Origin: Cyclobacterium amurskyense
GTDB taxonomy: Bacteria > Bacteroidota > Bacteroidia > Cytophagales > Cyclobacteriaceae
Assembly (NCBI RefSeq): GCF_001050135.1
Contig: NZ_CP012040.1
Span: 2,267,001 to 2,331,000 of the forward strand
Direction: 5' to 3'
Length of the DNA: 64,000 bases
Under the pieces are notes generated by a model. The model was not told the origin of the DNA. It did not search any database and saw only the letters and a list, made by a program, of their open reading frames with translations. Within the stretch, counting starts at the first letter, position 1. The number at the start of each line of letters is the position of its first letter. Below are positions 34,543-45,083 of the stretch, one piece after another. The translations under genes were made by a program, and so were the position numbers.

Positions 34543-37500
34543 ATGAAAAAAAGATTACTCGTGTTTTTTCTGGCCTTGTTTACGATACAAGCAATGGCAC
34601 AGAATCGAACCATCACAGGTACTGTGACGGACGCAGACGCTGATGCCCCATTGCCGGGAGTCAGTATATTGGTAAAAGGAACCAATACAGGTACTATCAC
34701 TGACATTGATGGTAATTATAGTGTAGATGTTTCCAGTTCATCTGCCGTTTTAGTTTTTTCCTATTTAGGATATGGAAAGATTGAAAGAGCGGTTGGGAAC
34801 AATAGTGAGTTAAATGTAGCTCTAGAGGCAGAAGAATCTGCTCTATCAGAGGTAGTAGTTACTGCTTTTGGTCTTGAGAGAGAAAAGAAAGCATTGACTT
34901 ATACTGTTCAGGATGTAAGTACTGAAGAAATTACTCAAGCGAGAGAATTGAACGTAATGAATTCTCTTTCAGGTAAAGTAGCTGGTCTATCCATTAACCG
35001 TTCTGGTAGTGGTGTAGGTGGATCTACTAGGGTTGTATTGAGAGGTAACCGATCCATTAGTGGAGATAGTCAGCCTCTTTATATAGTTGATGGTGTTCCT
35101 GCTAAAGGAATTGAGACCCTTAACCCTGATGATATTGCTAGTATCAACGTATTGAAAGGTCCAAACGCGGCCGCTCTTTATGGTAGCCGTGCAAATAACG
35201 GTGCGATCGTTGTAACTACAAAAAGAGGATCAGCTGATGGTTTCAAAGTAAGTTTGAATACTTCTTACATGTTTGATAATCCATTGATATTGACAAATTA
35301 TCAAAATGTATATGGTCAAGGAAGTAATGGTAATTATTCTCCAACTTCAGAATTTTCTTGGGGTCCTAAAATGGATGGATCTTCAGTTGCTTTCTGGTCT
35401 CCAGATCCAAATAGCAACATAGACTCTTATGAATTTTCTCCTCAGCCTAACAATATCAAGGACTTCTACCAAACTGGTCATAACTTAGCTACTACTTTAG
35501 CTATTAGTGGAGGAAATGAGAAAAACCAAACGTATTTCTCTTATACTTATACTGATGCTGCTGGTGTTGTACCTAACAATGAGTTGGGAAGACATAGTAT
35601 TAACTTAAGGATCACAAATAAATTGACTGATAAATTGACTTTAGATTCTAAAATCAACTATATCCGTCAAGATATCAACAATCAACTTGCTCAGGGTGAA
35701 AATTATGCCAATCCTACAAGACACATTGTAAGATTGCCAAGAAACATCAGAACTGAAGATATCTCTAATTTTGAATATATTGATGCTTCTGGTGCTGCTA
35801 AGCAAAATTACTTCAATCCAGGATCCAATGGTGGAGCCAATCCTTATTGGCCATTGAACAGAAATCTTAGCAAGGATACTTTTGACAGAATCATTGCTTT
35901 TACTTCAGCTAATTATGAGATTTCTGAAGGTTTTACTGTAATGGCTAGAGCATCTTTAGACCGTACTTTCGGTGTAAGTGAAGAAAAACTTTACAATGAT
36001 ACTTATATCATTGCACAGAACGGTAGGTTCTCAGTAGGTCAATCAGAAAGCATGGAAATCAACACTGATTTCTTGATTTCTTATGAGAAAACTTTGAGTC
36101 AAGATTGGTATTTCAATATCAATGCTGGTGGTAACTCAAGAATCAATAGAAATTCCAGTTTGAATTCTAATACTGGTCAGAACATGATTGTTCCTAATTT
36201 CTTTGCTTTGAGCAATACTCAGCAAGTGGTTTCTTCCTATGGTGTAGGTAGTCCTAAAGATGTTAATTCACTTTACGGATTTGGTCAGTTAGCATGGAAA
36301 AATGCAATCTTCTTGGATATTACCGCAAGAAATGACTGGTCTTCTACATTGCCAAGAGCTAACTGGTCTTTCTTCTACCCATCTGTGGGTATCAATGCCG
36401 TTATCTCTGATTTAGTTGAATTCCCTTCTTGGTTTACTTTTGCTAAAGCAAGAGGTTCATTTGCTGAAGTGGGTAATGATACGAATCCTTACCAATTACA
36501 AAGAACTGCTGCTTTTGGAGCAGGTGGATTGGGTGGTTATGTATCTTTAAGTACGCAATTGCCTAATGCAAACTTGCTTCCAGAAAGCACAAGATCTATT
36601 GAATTAGGTACTGACTTGCGATTCTTGGATAACCGTTTGGGAGTAGATTTCACTTACTACAAAACCAACTCTTTCAATCAGTTGTTTACTGTTGCCTTGC
36701 CAGTAGGTTCTGGAGCATCTAGCTTCTTTACCAATGGTGGTGACGTTCAAAATGAAGGAATTGAAGTAGTGCTTAACATTACTCCAATGAGGAGAGCTGA
36801 TTTCAACTGGAATATTACAAGTAACTTCGCAAGAAATATTTCAATGGTTAATGAAATCAATGACGAAAGACCAAGTATCGTTGTCGGAAGTGATTTCTTA
36901 AGAGAATTCAGAGTTGAAGAAGGTGAATTGTTTGGAGAAGTTTACTCTAGAGGGTATTTAAGAAATGAAGATGGTGCTGTTATCATTGGCGAGAATGGTG
37001 TTCCAAGAACAACTCCAGGTAAAACTGTAAGGGTTGCCAATTACAATCCTGTATGGACTGGTGGTATCCAAAACTCATTCAAGTATAAAAACTTCACTGC
37101 GAACTTTACAATTGATTTCAGACAAGGTGGTAGTATTGCTTCTTTCACAAATGCAGTTACTTTTGCAGACGGTGTGACTGAAGAAACACTTTATGGTAGA
37201 GATGGTGGTTTGATCTTCGGTGACAACTTCATGTCTCATGAAACTGCTGTAATGGAACTTGAAGATGGAACTTATGCGCCTAATACTATCGAAACAACTG
37301 CTGAGCTGTTTTGGGTAAATATGGGTGGTAGAAATGCTCCTATTGGTGAAGTGTTTTCTGTATCTGCTACAAACATCAGAATGAGAGAAGCTGTAATTGG
37401 GTATGCTATTCCTGCTAGTAAATTGGAGGGATTGCCTTTGAGTTCAGTTAGTATTTCTTTCGTAGCAAGAAACTTATTCTTCTTCCTAAACGAAGCTGGA

Positions 37501-37611
37501 AATATTGATCCGGATGTAACCGTTGGAACATCTGCTTCGGCTCAAGGATTTGATTCCTTCGCTCCGCCGACTGCCAGATCTTTTGGTTTTAATCTTAATT
37601 TAGGATTTTAA
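34543..37611 (+). CDS. SusC/RagA-type TonB-dependent outer-membrane transporter
   Basis: The 1022-residue receptor has a signal peptide (MKKRLLVFFLALFTIQAMAQ), a carboxypeptidase-regulatory-like domain (TITGTVTDADADAPLPGVSI, IDGNYSV), a TonB plug (VMNSLSGKVAGLSINRSGSG, PLYIVDGVPAKGIETLNPDD, GPNAAALYGSRANNGAIVV) and a 22-strand-type barrel ending in FGFNLNLGF. No STN anti-sigma domain is present, so it is not a sigma/anti-sigma transducer. It pairs with the SusD gene 11 bases downstream to take up an oligomeric nutrient; the substrate is not indicated. ATG 34543 is used rather than the frame start at 34459. Confidence 0.93.
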   Translation: MKKRLLVFFLALFTIQAMAQNRTITGTVTDADADAPLPGVSILVKGTNTGTITDIDGNYSVDVSSSSAVLVFSYLGYGKIERAVGNNSELNVALEAEESALSEVVVTAFGLEREKKALTYTVQDVSTEEITQARELNVMNSLSGKVAGLSINRSGSGVGGSTRVVLRGNRSISGDSQPLYIVDGVPAKGIETLNPDDIASINVLKGPNAAALYGSRANNGAIVVTTKRGSADGFKVSLNTSYMFDNPLILTNYQNVYGQGSNGNYSPTSEFSWGPKMDGSSVAFWSPDPNSNIDSYEFSPQPNNIKDFYQTGHNLATTLAISGGNEKNQTYFSYTYTDAAGVVPNNELGRHSINLRITNKLTDKLTLDSKINYIRQDINNQLAQGENYANPTRHIVRLPRNIRTEDISNFEYIDASGAAKQNYFNPGSNGGANPYWPLNRNLSKDTFDRIIAFTSANYEISEGFTVMARASLDRTFGVSEEKLYNDTYIIAQNGRFSVGQSESMEINTDFLISYEKTLSQDWYFNINAGGNSRINRNSSLNSNTGQNMIVPNFFALSNTQQVVSSYGVGSPKDVNSLYGFGQLAWKNAIFLDITARNDWSSTLPRANWSFFYPSVGINAVISDLVEFPSWFTFAKARGSFAEVGNDTNPYQLQRTAAFGAGGLGGYVSLSTQLPNANLLPESTRSIELGTDLRFLDNRLGVDFTYYKTNSFNQLFTVALPVGSGASSFFTNGGDVQNEGIEVVLNITPMRRADFNWNITSNFARNISMVNEINDERPSIVVGSDFLREFRVEEGELFGEVYSRGYLRNEDGAVIIGENGVPRTTPGKTVRVANYNPVWTGGIQNSFKYKNFTANFTIDFRQGGSIASFTNAVTFADGVTEETLYGRDGGLIFGDNFMSHETAVMELEDGTYAPNTIETTAELFWVNMGGRNAPIGEVFSVSATNIRMREAVIGYAIPASKLEGLPLSSVSISFVARNLFFFLNEAGNIDPDVTVGTSASAQGFDSFAPPTARSFGFNLNLGF

Positions 37612-37622
37612 AAAATTTGAAG

Positions 37623-39242
37623 ATGATAAAAATTTCTAAAATAGCAATGGGTTTATCCGTTGCAGCACTATCGCTTGGTGCTTGTACGGAAAACTTTGAA
37701 GAGTTAAACACCCGACCAGATGCACTTGTTGCAGACAACTTAGATATTGGTCTTTTGGGTAACGCATTTGCGAATGCACAGGCTCGTGCGATGTACCTTG
37801 CTCCCGGAGGAGGAACATCAGGTTTTCAGATTGCACAAAGTTTATTCGGTGACTTGTACTCTCAGTACTTTGCCACTACTCAGGTAAACTTTGACTCTGA
37901 TCGTCATACACAAGTAGGTGGATGGTCAAACAGTGCTTGGAATTATTACTATGGACAAGCTGCTCCTGTTATTCAGTTTGTTGAAGAGTTTACTGAAGCA
38001 AATGAACTTCCTGTTGAAAATGCCATCATTAAAGTATGGAAAGTAGCTGGATACCATAGAATTACTGATTATTGGGGTCCAATTATCTATTCTAATTTCG
38101 GTAATGGTGAAACCAGTGTTGCTTATGATACTCAGGAAGAAATTTATAAAGATTTCTTTGTAACATTAGATGAGGCTGTAGCAGTATTGAAACAAAATAC
38201 TGGTAAAAGTGCCTTTGTTGGTCATGACCAAATATATGGTGGTTCTGTTGACAAGTGGTTGACATTTGCCAATACTCTTAGGTTGAGACTTGCGATGAGA
38301 GTTAGGTTTGTAGAACCTGCTTTGGCAAAATCTGAAGCTGAGAAGGCTGTAGCTGACGGCGTAATGGAAACTAACGCAGATGGTGCTCAAATTCAAACTA
38401 CTGTTAACTCAAGAAACCCTTATTGGATCATTACCAACTGGGGTGAGTACAGAATGAGTGCTTTGATGGAAAGTGTAATGGTAGGATATGATGATCCAAG
38501 AACTGGTGTGTTCTTCAGCGAAACTGTTAATTATCAAAACACTGGAGAGGGTATGCCTCACAAAGGATTAAGAAACGGACTTTCTAGAGAAGAATTAGGT
38601 ACACCAAATCTTAACGATCTACATTCTGATATGGGAACAATTTTCCTAAATGAAGGTAGAGGAGGAAGTGCTGCTGGGGAACCTTGGAGAGTATTGAGTG
38701 CTGCAGAAGCTCAGTTTTTATTAGCTGAAGGAGCTGTTGAAGGATGGGCTATGGGCGGTACAGCTCAAGAGTTCTATGAAAAAGGAATTACCCTTTCTTT
38801 AACTGAGCCTAGAATTGCTGCTGATGCTGGTACTATAGCTGCTTATATCAATAGTAATAATACGCCAAGTGACGTAAGCTACTCGTTCAAACCTGAGTGG
38901 AATATTGCTGCGAGTTCAAATATTCCAGTAGCGTTTATGACTGGTGGAACTAAAGAACAGCAATTGGAGCAGATTGGAACCCAGAAATGGATTGCTATCT
39001 ATCCTGATGGTTGGGAAGCGTGGGCTGAGTTGAGAAGAACCAACTACCCTAAGCCTTATCCTCGTTTGAACTCTGACAATGAGTTCGTCCCTGCAGATGT
39101 TGTAATGCCTAGACTAGTCTTCGTTCAGGGTGAATATTCAAATAACAGTGAAGCTGTTTTGGCTGCTGAAAAATTTCCTGAATTAGTAGGAGGAAACTTG
39201 AATAGCACTAAGCTTTGGTGGGATGCAAAATCAGATGATTAA
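37623..39242 (+). CDS. SusD/RagB-type surface lipoprotein (SusD-like 2)
   Basis: This 539-residue lipoprotein has the lipobox LSLGAC and tetratricopeptide-type helices typical of SusD (WSNSAWNYYYGQAAPVIQFV, AEAQFLLAEGAVEGWAMGG, FYEKGITLSL). It closes with the WIAIYPDGWEAWAELRRTNY block that is diagnostic for the SusD-like family. It forms the lid of the SusC channel and captures substrate. The first ATG is at 37623; a TTG two codons earlier is also in frame. A strong terminator follows. Confidence 0.93.
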   Translation: MIKISKIAMGLSVAALSLGACTENFEELNTRPDALVADNLDIGLLGNAFANAQARAMYLAPGGGTSGFQIAQSLFGDLYSQYFATTQVNFDSDRHTQVGGWSNSAWNYYYGQAAPVIQFVEEFTEANELPVENAIIKVWKVAGYHRITDYWGPIIYSNFGNGETSVAYDTQEEIYKDFFVTLDEAVAVLKQNTGKSAFVGHDQIYGGSVDKWLTFANTLRLRLAMRVRFVEPALAKSEAEKAVADGVMETNADGAQIQTTVNSRNPYWIITNWGEYRMSALMESVMVGYDDPRTGVFFSETVNYQNTGEGMPHKGLRNGLSREELGTPNLNDLHSDMGTIFLNEGRGGSAAGEPWRVLSAAEAQFLLAEGAVEGWAMGGTAQEFYEKGITLSLTEPRIAADAGTIAAYINSNNTPSDVSYSFKPEWNIAASSNIPVAFMTGGTKEQQLEQIGTQKWIAIYPDGWEAWAELRRTNYPKPYPRLNSDNEFVPADVVMPRLVFVQGEYSNNSEAVLAAEKFPELVGGNLNSTKLWWDAKSDD

Positions 39243-39263
39243 GTAAAATTTAATATAGAAGTA

Positions 39264-39298
39264 TAAAAAAAGTGCCGTTTTTAGCGGCACTTTTTTTA
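39264..39298 (+). terminator. Intrinsic terminator after susD
   Basis: AGTGCCG pairs with CGGCACT around a TTTTTAG loop, with an A-run before and seven T residues after. It can act in both directions. Confidence 0.9.
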
Positions 39299-39322
39299 GT
39301 TTTATACCAAAATACTAATGCC

Positions 39323-42300
39323 ATGAAATTTATTTCTAATTGCCTGATATACTGTTTTTTGATTTCTTTTCTTTTTTCCTGTAAGCAAGAGAATCCAAAT
39401 GCCCTGTTTACTGAAGTGTCTTCCTCCTCAGGAATAGTTTTTAATAATCTGGTTAAAGAGTCCGATGCTTTTAATGTACTGAATTACGGTTATTTTTATC
39501 AGGGTGGAGGAGTGGCTGTTGGTGATATTGACAATGATGGTTTGCCAGATATTTATTTTACTGGAAATATGATGGCAAGTAAACTTTATTTAAATAAAGG
39601 AGATTTTAAATTTGAAGACATTACTGCCTCCGCAGGTGTAGAGGCAGCTGGATTATGGAATACTGGTACTACCATGGCTGATGTCAATGGCGATGGACTT
39701 TTGGATATTTATATATGTAGATCAGCAGCCAAGGATCATAACAATAGGAAAAACCTGTTGTATATCAACCAAGGAGACCTGACATTTAAGGAAGCCGCGA
39801 AAGAATATGGATTGGATGATCCCGGTTATTCCACACAGGCCTCATTTTTCGATTATGACAATGACGGGGATCTGGATATGTTTCTTCTCAATCACTCTAC
39901 TCAGGAATATGCAGGATTTAGCAGGATTGATGGTTCGTACAAAAATAGAATAGGAGACTTTTTAGGCGATCGTTTGTATAGAAATGACGGTGGTCAATTT
40001 ATTGATGTTACTGAAGAAAGTGGAATTATTGGTAATGTTTTGGGTTTTGGCCTGGCTGTGACTGTGAGCGATTATAATAATGATGGGTGGTTGGATATCT
40101 ATGTCAGCAATGATTACAATGAAGAAGATTACCTCTATTACAACCAACAGGATGGTACTTTTAATGAAGAATTGAAAGTACATATGGGCCATGTATCCCT
40201 GTTTTCTATGGGAGCAGATGCAGCTGACATGAACAATGACCTGATGTCAGATTTGCTTACTATGGATATGATGCCAGAGTTTAATTTTAATCAAAAGGCA
40301 ATTTTAGGACCTGAAAACTACAGTAAATACAGTGAATTACTGAATAAGGGTTTTTACCCACAAAGCATGCGCAATATGTTTCACTTGAATCAAGGTGAAG
40401 GCAACTTTGTGGAAATTGCCCAATTTAGTGGAGTGGCTCATACTGATTGGAGCTGGGCGGTTTTAGCAGCAGATTTTGACAATGATGGTTGGAAAGATAT
40501 TTTTATCAGCAATGGTTATGCCCGGAATTACCTGGACATGGACTTTATGAATTATCTGGTAAGTGAGCGTCTTAAAACCAATCAAACAGGGAAAGAAGCA
40601 GCTTTAATGGAGCTTATTGATAAGATGCCACCTATCTATGTTAGAAATTACCTTTATCGTAATCAGGGTAATTTGAAATTTGAAAACAAAGCTTATGAGT
40701 GGGGACTTGAAGATGCAACAGTATCTAACGCTGCTGCCTATGCTGACTTGGATGGAGATGGTGATTTAGATTTGATAGTTTGCCATACCAATGATCCGGT
40801 ATCTGTCTATAGAAACAATATTGAGAAGTTATCCAATCATTCCTTTTTAAAAGTGAGGCTCAAAGGAGAAGGTTTAAATAGTAAAGGTATAGGTACTAAG
40901 GTATTGGTTTACTCAGATGGAGATCAATTTCATCAGGAATTAATTCCTACACGTGGTTACCAGTCTTCGGTAGATCAGGAATTGTTATTTGGTCTTGGTG
41001 AAAACACTACTATAGATAGTCTTGAGGTTTTTTGGCCTACTGGTGAGCACCAAATCATTTCTCAAGTACCGATTAATCAAATCTTAGTACTGAATCAAGC
41101 CGAAGGGAAAATAAAAAGGACCAAGGCAGTTAAAATCAGCACTTTACTGGAAGAAGTTCCTGGTGCCTTAGGAATTAATTTTGTTCATCATGAGACCAGT
41201 TTTTTGGATTTTACTCAAGACAGACTAATGCCCAATTCAATGGGGGGGATAGGACCCAAATTGGCCGTTGCAGATGTGAATGGAGATCAATTGGATGATT
41301 TATTCATAGGTGGAGGAAAAAACCAATCAGGAGTATTGTATGTTCAGAATGCCAAGGGGGAATTCTCAGTAAGCAAACAGGCTGCATTTGAAGCTGACAG
41401 TAGTTTTACGGATACCGATGCTGTCTGGCTGGATGCCAATGGCGATGGGAATCTAGACCTTTATGTTGTTAGTGGTGGCATAGACCACCCGAGAGACAGT
41501 GAACTTTATCAAGACAGGCTTTATATTAATGATGGGAAGGGTGAGTTCCAAAGAAGCCATTCACTTCCTAAGATGCCTTTTAGTGGGGCCGCAGTAGCAA
41601 GTACTGATTTTAATGGGGATGGTTTTCCTGATCTTTTCGTAGGTGGACGCTATTTGCCCGGAAATTACCCGGAGGCTCCAAGAAGTTACCTGTTGGAAAA
41701 TGATGGGAAGGGAAACTTCAAGGATGTAACTCAGGATTACAACCCTTTATTGATGAATCCGGGAATGGTAAGTGATGCCTGCTTCGTAGACACTGATGGG
41801 GATGGTAAAGAGGAATTAGTCATAGCTGGAGAGTGGATGGGAATTCAAATATATGGTTTGCAAGAAAATCAATTTGTAGCTATTCAAAAAGAATTGACAG
41901 AGTCTACCAAAGGTTGGTGGCTAAACTTATTTGCCACAGACCTCGATGATGATGGAGACATAGACCTTCTTGCAGGGAATTATGGTGAAAACCTTGTTTA
42001 CCAAACCAATGCTGAGCAACCTTTGAAAGTGGTCTTCAAAGACTTTGACAATAACGGGAGAACAGACCCTATTTTTACCTATTACAAAGCCGATACCAAT
42101 TCATTTGCTTTTAGTAGGGATGAAATTATTGGGCAATTGCCTAAACTTAAAAACAAGTTTGTTGATTATAGATCTTTTGCTCAGACAAGTGTTGAAGGTA
42201 TTTTCGAGAGCCTGGATCTCAGTGGTGCGGATACGCTTACTGCGGATAATTTATCTTCTATTGCATTAATAAATGACGGGAAAGGTAATTTTTCTCAAAG

Positions 42301-42619
42301 TAAACTTCCTGTAGAACTTCAGCTTTCACCACTCTTTGCAATGAATAAAGCTGTACCTTCTCAAGGTAAGGAGTCCCTTTTACTAACAGGTGGAAATATT
42401 AGCAAAACGCGGGTGAGTACTGGAAAATTGGATGCCAACCCAGGATTTGTATTTACTATTAACAAGGAAAATAAAGCTTTGAAAGCTATTCCAGTACAAA
42501 AATCCGGTTTGTTTTTCCAAGATGAGGTAAGGGATATAAAAACCATTAGGGTAGGAGAAGAATTTTATTATATTTATGCTTTCAATAATGAGGCAATAAA
42601 AGTCTTTAAAATCAGGTAG
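39323..42619 (+). CDS. CRTAC1-type FG-GAP/VCBS and ASPIC/UnbV lipoprotein
   Basis: The 1098-residue lipoprotein (lipobox FLFSC) carries many FG-GAP/VCBS calcium-binding repeats with DxDxDG loops (VGDIDNDGLPDIYFTGN, FDYDNDGDLDMFLLNH, ADLDGDGDLDLIVCH). A central ASPIC/UnbV domain (KGIGTKVLVYSDGDQFHQEL, FGLGENTTIDSLEVFWPTG) is followed by a second FG-GAP set. Such large proteins commonly accompany SusC/SusD pairs and may bind the same ligand at the surface. The susD terminator lies 25 bases upstream, so its expression is partly or fully separate. Confidence 0.9.
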   Translation: MKFISNCLIYCFLISFLFSCKQENPNALFTEVSSSSGIVFNNLVKESDAFNVLNYGYFYQGGGVAVGDIDNDGLPDIYFTGNMMASKLYLNKGDFKFEDITASAGVEAAGLWNTGTTMADVNGDGLLDIYICRSAAKDHNNRKNLLYINQGDLTFKEAAKEYGLDDPGYSTQASFFDYDNDGDLDMFLLNHSTQEYAGFSRIDGSYKNRIGDFLGDRLYRNDGGQFIDVTEESGIIGNVLGFGLAVTVSDYNNDGWLDIYVSNDYNEEDYLYYNQQDGTFNEELKVHMGHVSLFSMGADAADMNNDLMSDLLTMDMMPEFNFNQKAILGPENYSKYSELLNKGFYPQSMRNMFHLNQGEGNFVEIAQFSGVAHTDWSWAVLAADFDNDGWKDIFISNGYARNYLDMDFMNYLVSERLKTNQTGKEAALMELIDKMPPIYVRNYLYRNQGNLKFENKAYEWGLEDATVSNAAAYADLDGDGDLDLIVCHTNDPVSVYRNNIEKLSNHSFLKVRLKGEGLNSKGIGTKVLVYSDGDQFHQELIPTRGYQSSVDQELLFGLGENTTIDSLEVFWPTGEHQIISQVPINQILVLNQAEGKIKRTKAVKISTLLEEVPGALGINFVHHETSFLDFTQDRLMPNSMGGIGPKLAVADVNGDQLDDLFIGGGKNQSGVLYVQNAKGEFSVSKQAAFEADSSFTDTDAVWLDANGDGNLDLYVVSGGIDHPRDSELYQDRLYINDGKGEFQRSHSLPKMPFSGAAVASTDFNGDGFPDLFVGGRYLPGNYPEAPRSYLLENDGKGNFKDVTQDYNPLLMNPGMVSDACFVDTDGDGKEELVIAGEWMGIQIYGLQENQFVAIQKELTESTKGWWLNLFATDLDDDGDIDLLAGNYGENLVYQTNAEQPLKVVFKDFDNNGRTDPIFTYYKADTNSFAFSRDEIIGQLPKLKNKFVDYRSFAQTSVEGIFESLDLSGADTLTADNLSSIALINDGKGNFSQSKLPVELQLSPLFAMNKAVPSQGKESLLLTGGNISKTRVSTGKLDANPGFVFTINKENKALKAIPVQKSGLFFQDEVRDIKTIRVGEEFYYIYAFNNEAIKVFKIR

Positions 42620-42730
42620 TTGGTTTTGCTAAGGTAAATTTCTATCTCAGATTATTTGGGAGCCCTATCGGTATGCCCCTTTATTATTATTTATTGAATT
42701 TATCTTTTGTACTAAACTGTATTCTATCTG

Positions 42731-43873
42731 ATGACAGAATTTTTCAATAAGACATTATTTTTCTTTCCCCTTTCGATCCTTTTCTTCTGCCAATGCCAAA
42801 CAAAGATTGAATCAGAAGGAGAAATTATGCCTGAGTTTGTCATAACTGACAGTCTTTTTATCGATTATCTGGGCCAACTTAATATGGTGGATTTCAAAGA
42901 AGACCAATCGGAATATTTACTTTATGATAGACAAAGAAAAGAGTTTGTTAGAGTAAATAACAAAGGAAATATACTTCAAACCAAGAACCTCTCCATAGAT
43001 GGAAAAGATTACTTTGGGACTCAGTATTTTTCTATCAATTACCTTCCTAATAACCAACTGCTTTTTGTCGGGAGCGGTCATTTTTTTTGGTATGATAGGG
43101 AATTGAATCTGATTGAAAAAAAAGAAATACCATTTAACATCAAGTCAATTTACTTTAGTCCAGGTCATGTTAATCTAGTTCAAGAGCAAAGACTGTTTAC
43201 TCATGCTTACAGCAAGGATATAAATGAAGCTTCTACAGAAAGAGATGAATTTTTATCCAGCCATCCATTTTTAACGGTTTTTGATTTCAAGGAAGAAAAA
43301 TTTATCAGTCAGGATTATATTCCCAAATCCGTACAAATGATAAAATCTCCTGGGAAATACTTGGATAGCGCGCCTTTTTCATTGCTGCACAACGAAGAAT
43401 TGTACCTTCTTTTTGCAAATTCTCCCGAGATTTATCGTTTTAGCTTTCCAAACTTAGAGCTTATGGAAACAATTGAATTAAACCCGGGTAAATCCACTTA
43501 TTCACAAATAGCACCTCTTCCATTTGAAAATTATGAAGGAGGGACATTTGAGATGGTTTTCGAAAATTCAGCTTACTTTGGTTTGTTTTCTTCAAATGAA
43601 TACCTTTTAACAGGATACTATGGTGCCATACCCAGTGATGTAATGGAAGAGTACAATAGCACCGCTACGCAGGAAGAGAAAACAATAATTAAGGAAAAGT
43701 ATAAAATTCCCTATTACCAAATAATAAAAGAGGGTAAAAAATTATGGGAAGGACACCTAGATATACAATTCAAGAATCAAGGTGGAAGGTTATTTGCCGA
43801 CCACAAGCTTAATCAGCCTAAGGTTGAGGAGGAATTGGATTACATTCCTTTTTATTTTTACGAATTAAGATAG
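42731..43873 (+). CDS. Propeller-like lipoprotein (DUF4221-like)
   Basis: The 380-residue protein has a short lipoprotein signal with cysteines in LFFCQCQTK and then repeated beta segments (FKEDQSEYLLYDRQRKEFVR, YLPNNQLLFVGSGHFFWYDR, FSLLHNEELYLLFANSPEIY, FSSNEYLLTGYYGAI) that look like propeller blades. It lies downstream of the CRTAC1-type gene and may be co-transcribed with it. Function is unknown. Confidence 0.6.
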   Translation: MTEFFNKTLFFFPLSILFFCQCQTKIESEGEIMPEFVITDSLFIDYLGQLNMVDFKEDQSEYLLYDRQRKEFVRVNNKGNILQTKNLSIDGKDYFGTQYFSINYLPNNQLLFVGSGHFFWYDRELNLIEKKEIPFNIKSIYFSPGHVNLVQEQRLFTHAYSKDINEASTERDEFLSSHPFLTVFDFKEEKFISQDYIPKSVQMIKSPGKYLDSAPFSLLHNEELYLLFANSPEIYRFSFPNLELMETIELNPGKSTYSQIAPLPFENYEGGTFEMVFENSAYFGLFSSNEYLLTGYYGAIPSDVMEEYNSTATQEEKTIIKEKYKIPYYQIIKEGKKLWEGHLDIQFKNQGGRLFADHKLNQPKVEEELDYIPFYFYELR

Positions 43874-43967
43874 GCTAATCTATTTAATTCGGCCTAGAAA
43901 TTTGTAAGACTAGCCTTTCTCCACTTGTAGTTGATAAAATATTATAGCCTATTTCATCTTATACTTT

Positions 43968-45077
43968 TTAAATGGTCTTTTCAATGTTGGCATTTGTTGG
44001 TTTTGGATCGTGTTTGTGCCAGTAGGAAGCTAGTACTGACCCAGTGATATTCATAATGATGCTAAAGACCGCAGGGGCCAGTCCAAGGGTAGCTAATTTG
44101 CCCATTTCTTTGGCTAGTGCACCAGCCATACCTCCATTTTGAAGGCCTACTTCCAAAGCGATTGTTCTGGAATCTCTTTCATCTAGACCTAAAGCCTTAC
44201 TCGCAGAATATCCTAGTAAGTAGCCTACGATATTATGAAGAAGTACAAGGGCCAGTAAAATAAAACCTATATCAAGTAAATTGTCCCTTCCTGATGCTGT
44301 AATAAGCACGATTACTATAGCTACGACAACCATGGAAAGGGTAGGCATTACCTTTTGTAGTATTGCTATTTTATTTCTAAAGAGGTGGTTGACCAATAAG
44401 CCAGCTCCGATGGGGATAATGACCATTTTAACGATGCTCCACATCATTACACCGATGTCGATTTCTATCATTGAACCTGCTAACCATTTCATAAGAAAAG
44501 GTGTAGCAAAGGGGGCCAATAAGGTAGAAAGTGCAGTTATTGTAATGGACAATGCCAGGTTGGCTTTGGCCAGGTAGCTTATAACATTAGAGGCCACTCC
44601 ACTTGGGGAACAGCCTACTAAAATTATTCCAGCAGCAATTTCTATAGGCAAGCCACTATAATGAGCAATTGCCCATCCAGATAGTGGCATCAAGGTCAAT
44701 TGGCATACCAAACCTATAAAGACTCCCTTAGGATTTTTGCCAATCTGTACAAAATCCTTAATCGCCATGGCTGTCCCCATCCCAAACATGATGAATTGGA
44801 TAAGTGGGGTAATCAATTGACTTAAGACATAACCTTTATAAGCAATAAAAGGTTGTGGATAGTATAGGGCTAAAGTGGCTGATCCAAAGATCATCACCGT
44901 ATAGGTGTACCCATTTAGCTTTTGATTTAGATTAAAAGCAAGGCCCAATAATACCATGAAACCTATCAGGAATGGGCCTGATGGTCCATAATTTCCTGTT
45001 AGGATCAGGTAGAAATAGAGTAACAGCAGTAGAATTGCTGATAGTGATAAGAGACGAAACAGAAATTGCTTTTTCAA
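43968..45077 (-). CDS. Bile acid:sodium symporter (BASS) family transporter, copy 2
   Basis: This 369-residue membrane protein has about 10 helices and the BASS signature blocks: IPLIQFIMFGMG-like (ITPLIQFIMFGMGTAMAI), CSPSGVASNVISYLAKANLA with STLLAPFATPFL, and the sodium-site EVGLQNGGMAG. The start is taken as TTG 45077 because the next methionine lies inside helix 2; AGGGG lies just upstream on the minus strand. It is a tandem paralogue of the next gene, six bases apart. Substrates of bacterial BASS proteins include organic acids; none is indicated here. Confidence 0.86.
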   Translation of the reverse strand: MKKQFLFRLLSLSAILLLLLYFYLILTGNYGPSGPFLIGFMVLLGLAFNLNQKLNGYTYTVMIFGSATLALYYPQPFIAYKGYVLSQLITPLIQFIMFGMGTAMAIKDFVQIGKNPKGVFIGLVCQLTLMPLSGWAIAHYSGLPIEIAAGIILVGCSPSGVASNVISYLAKANLALSITITALSTLLAPFATPFLMKWLAGSMIEIDIGVMMWSIVKMVIIPIGAGLLVNHLFRNKIAILQKVMPTLSMVVVAIVIVLITASGRDNLLDIGFILLALVLLHNIVGYLLGYSASKALGLDERDSRTIALEVGLQNGGMAGALAKEMGKLATLGLAPAVFSIIMNITGSVLASYWHKHDPKPTNANIEKTI

Positions 45078-45083
45078 AAGCCC

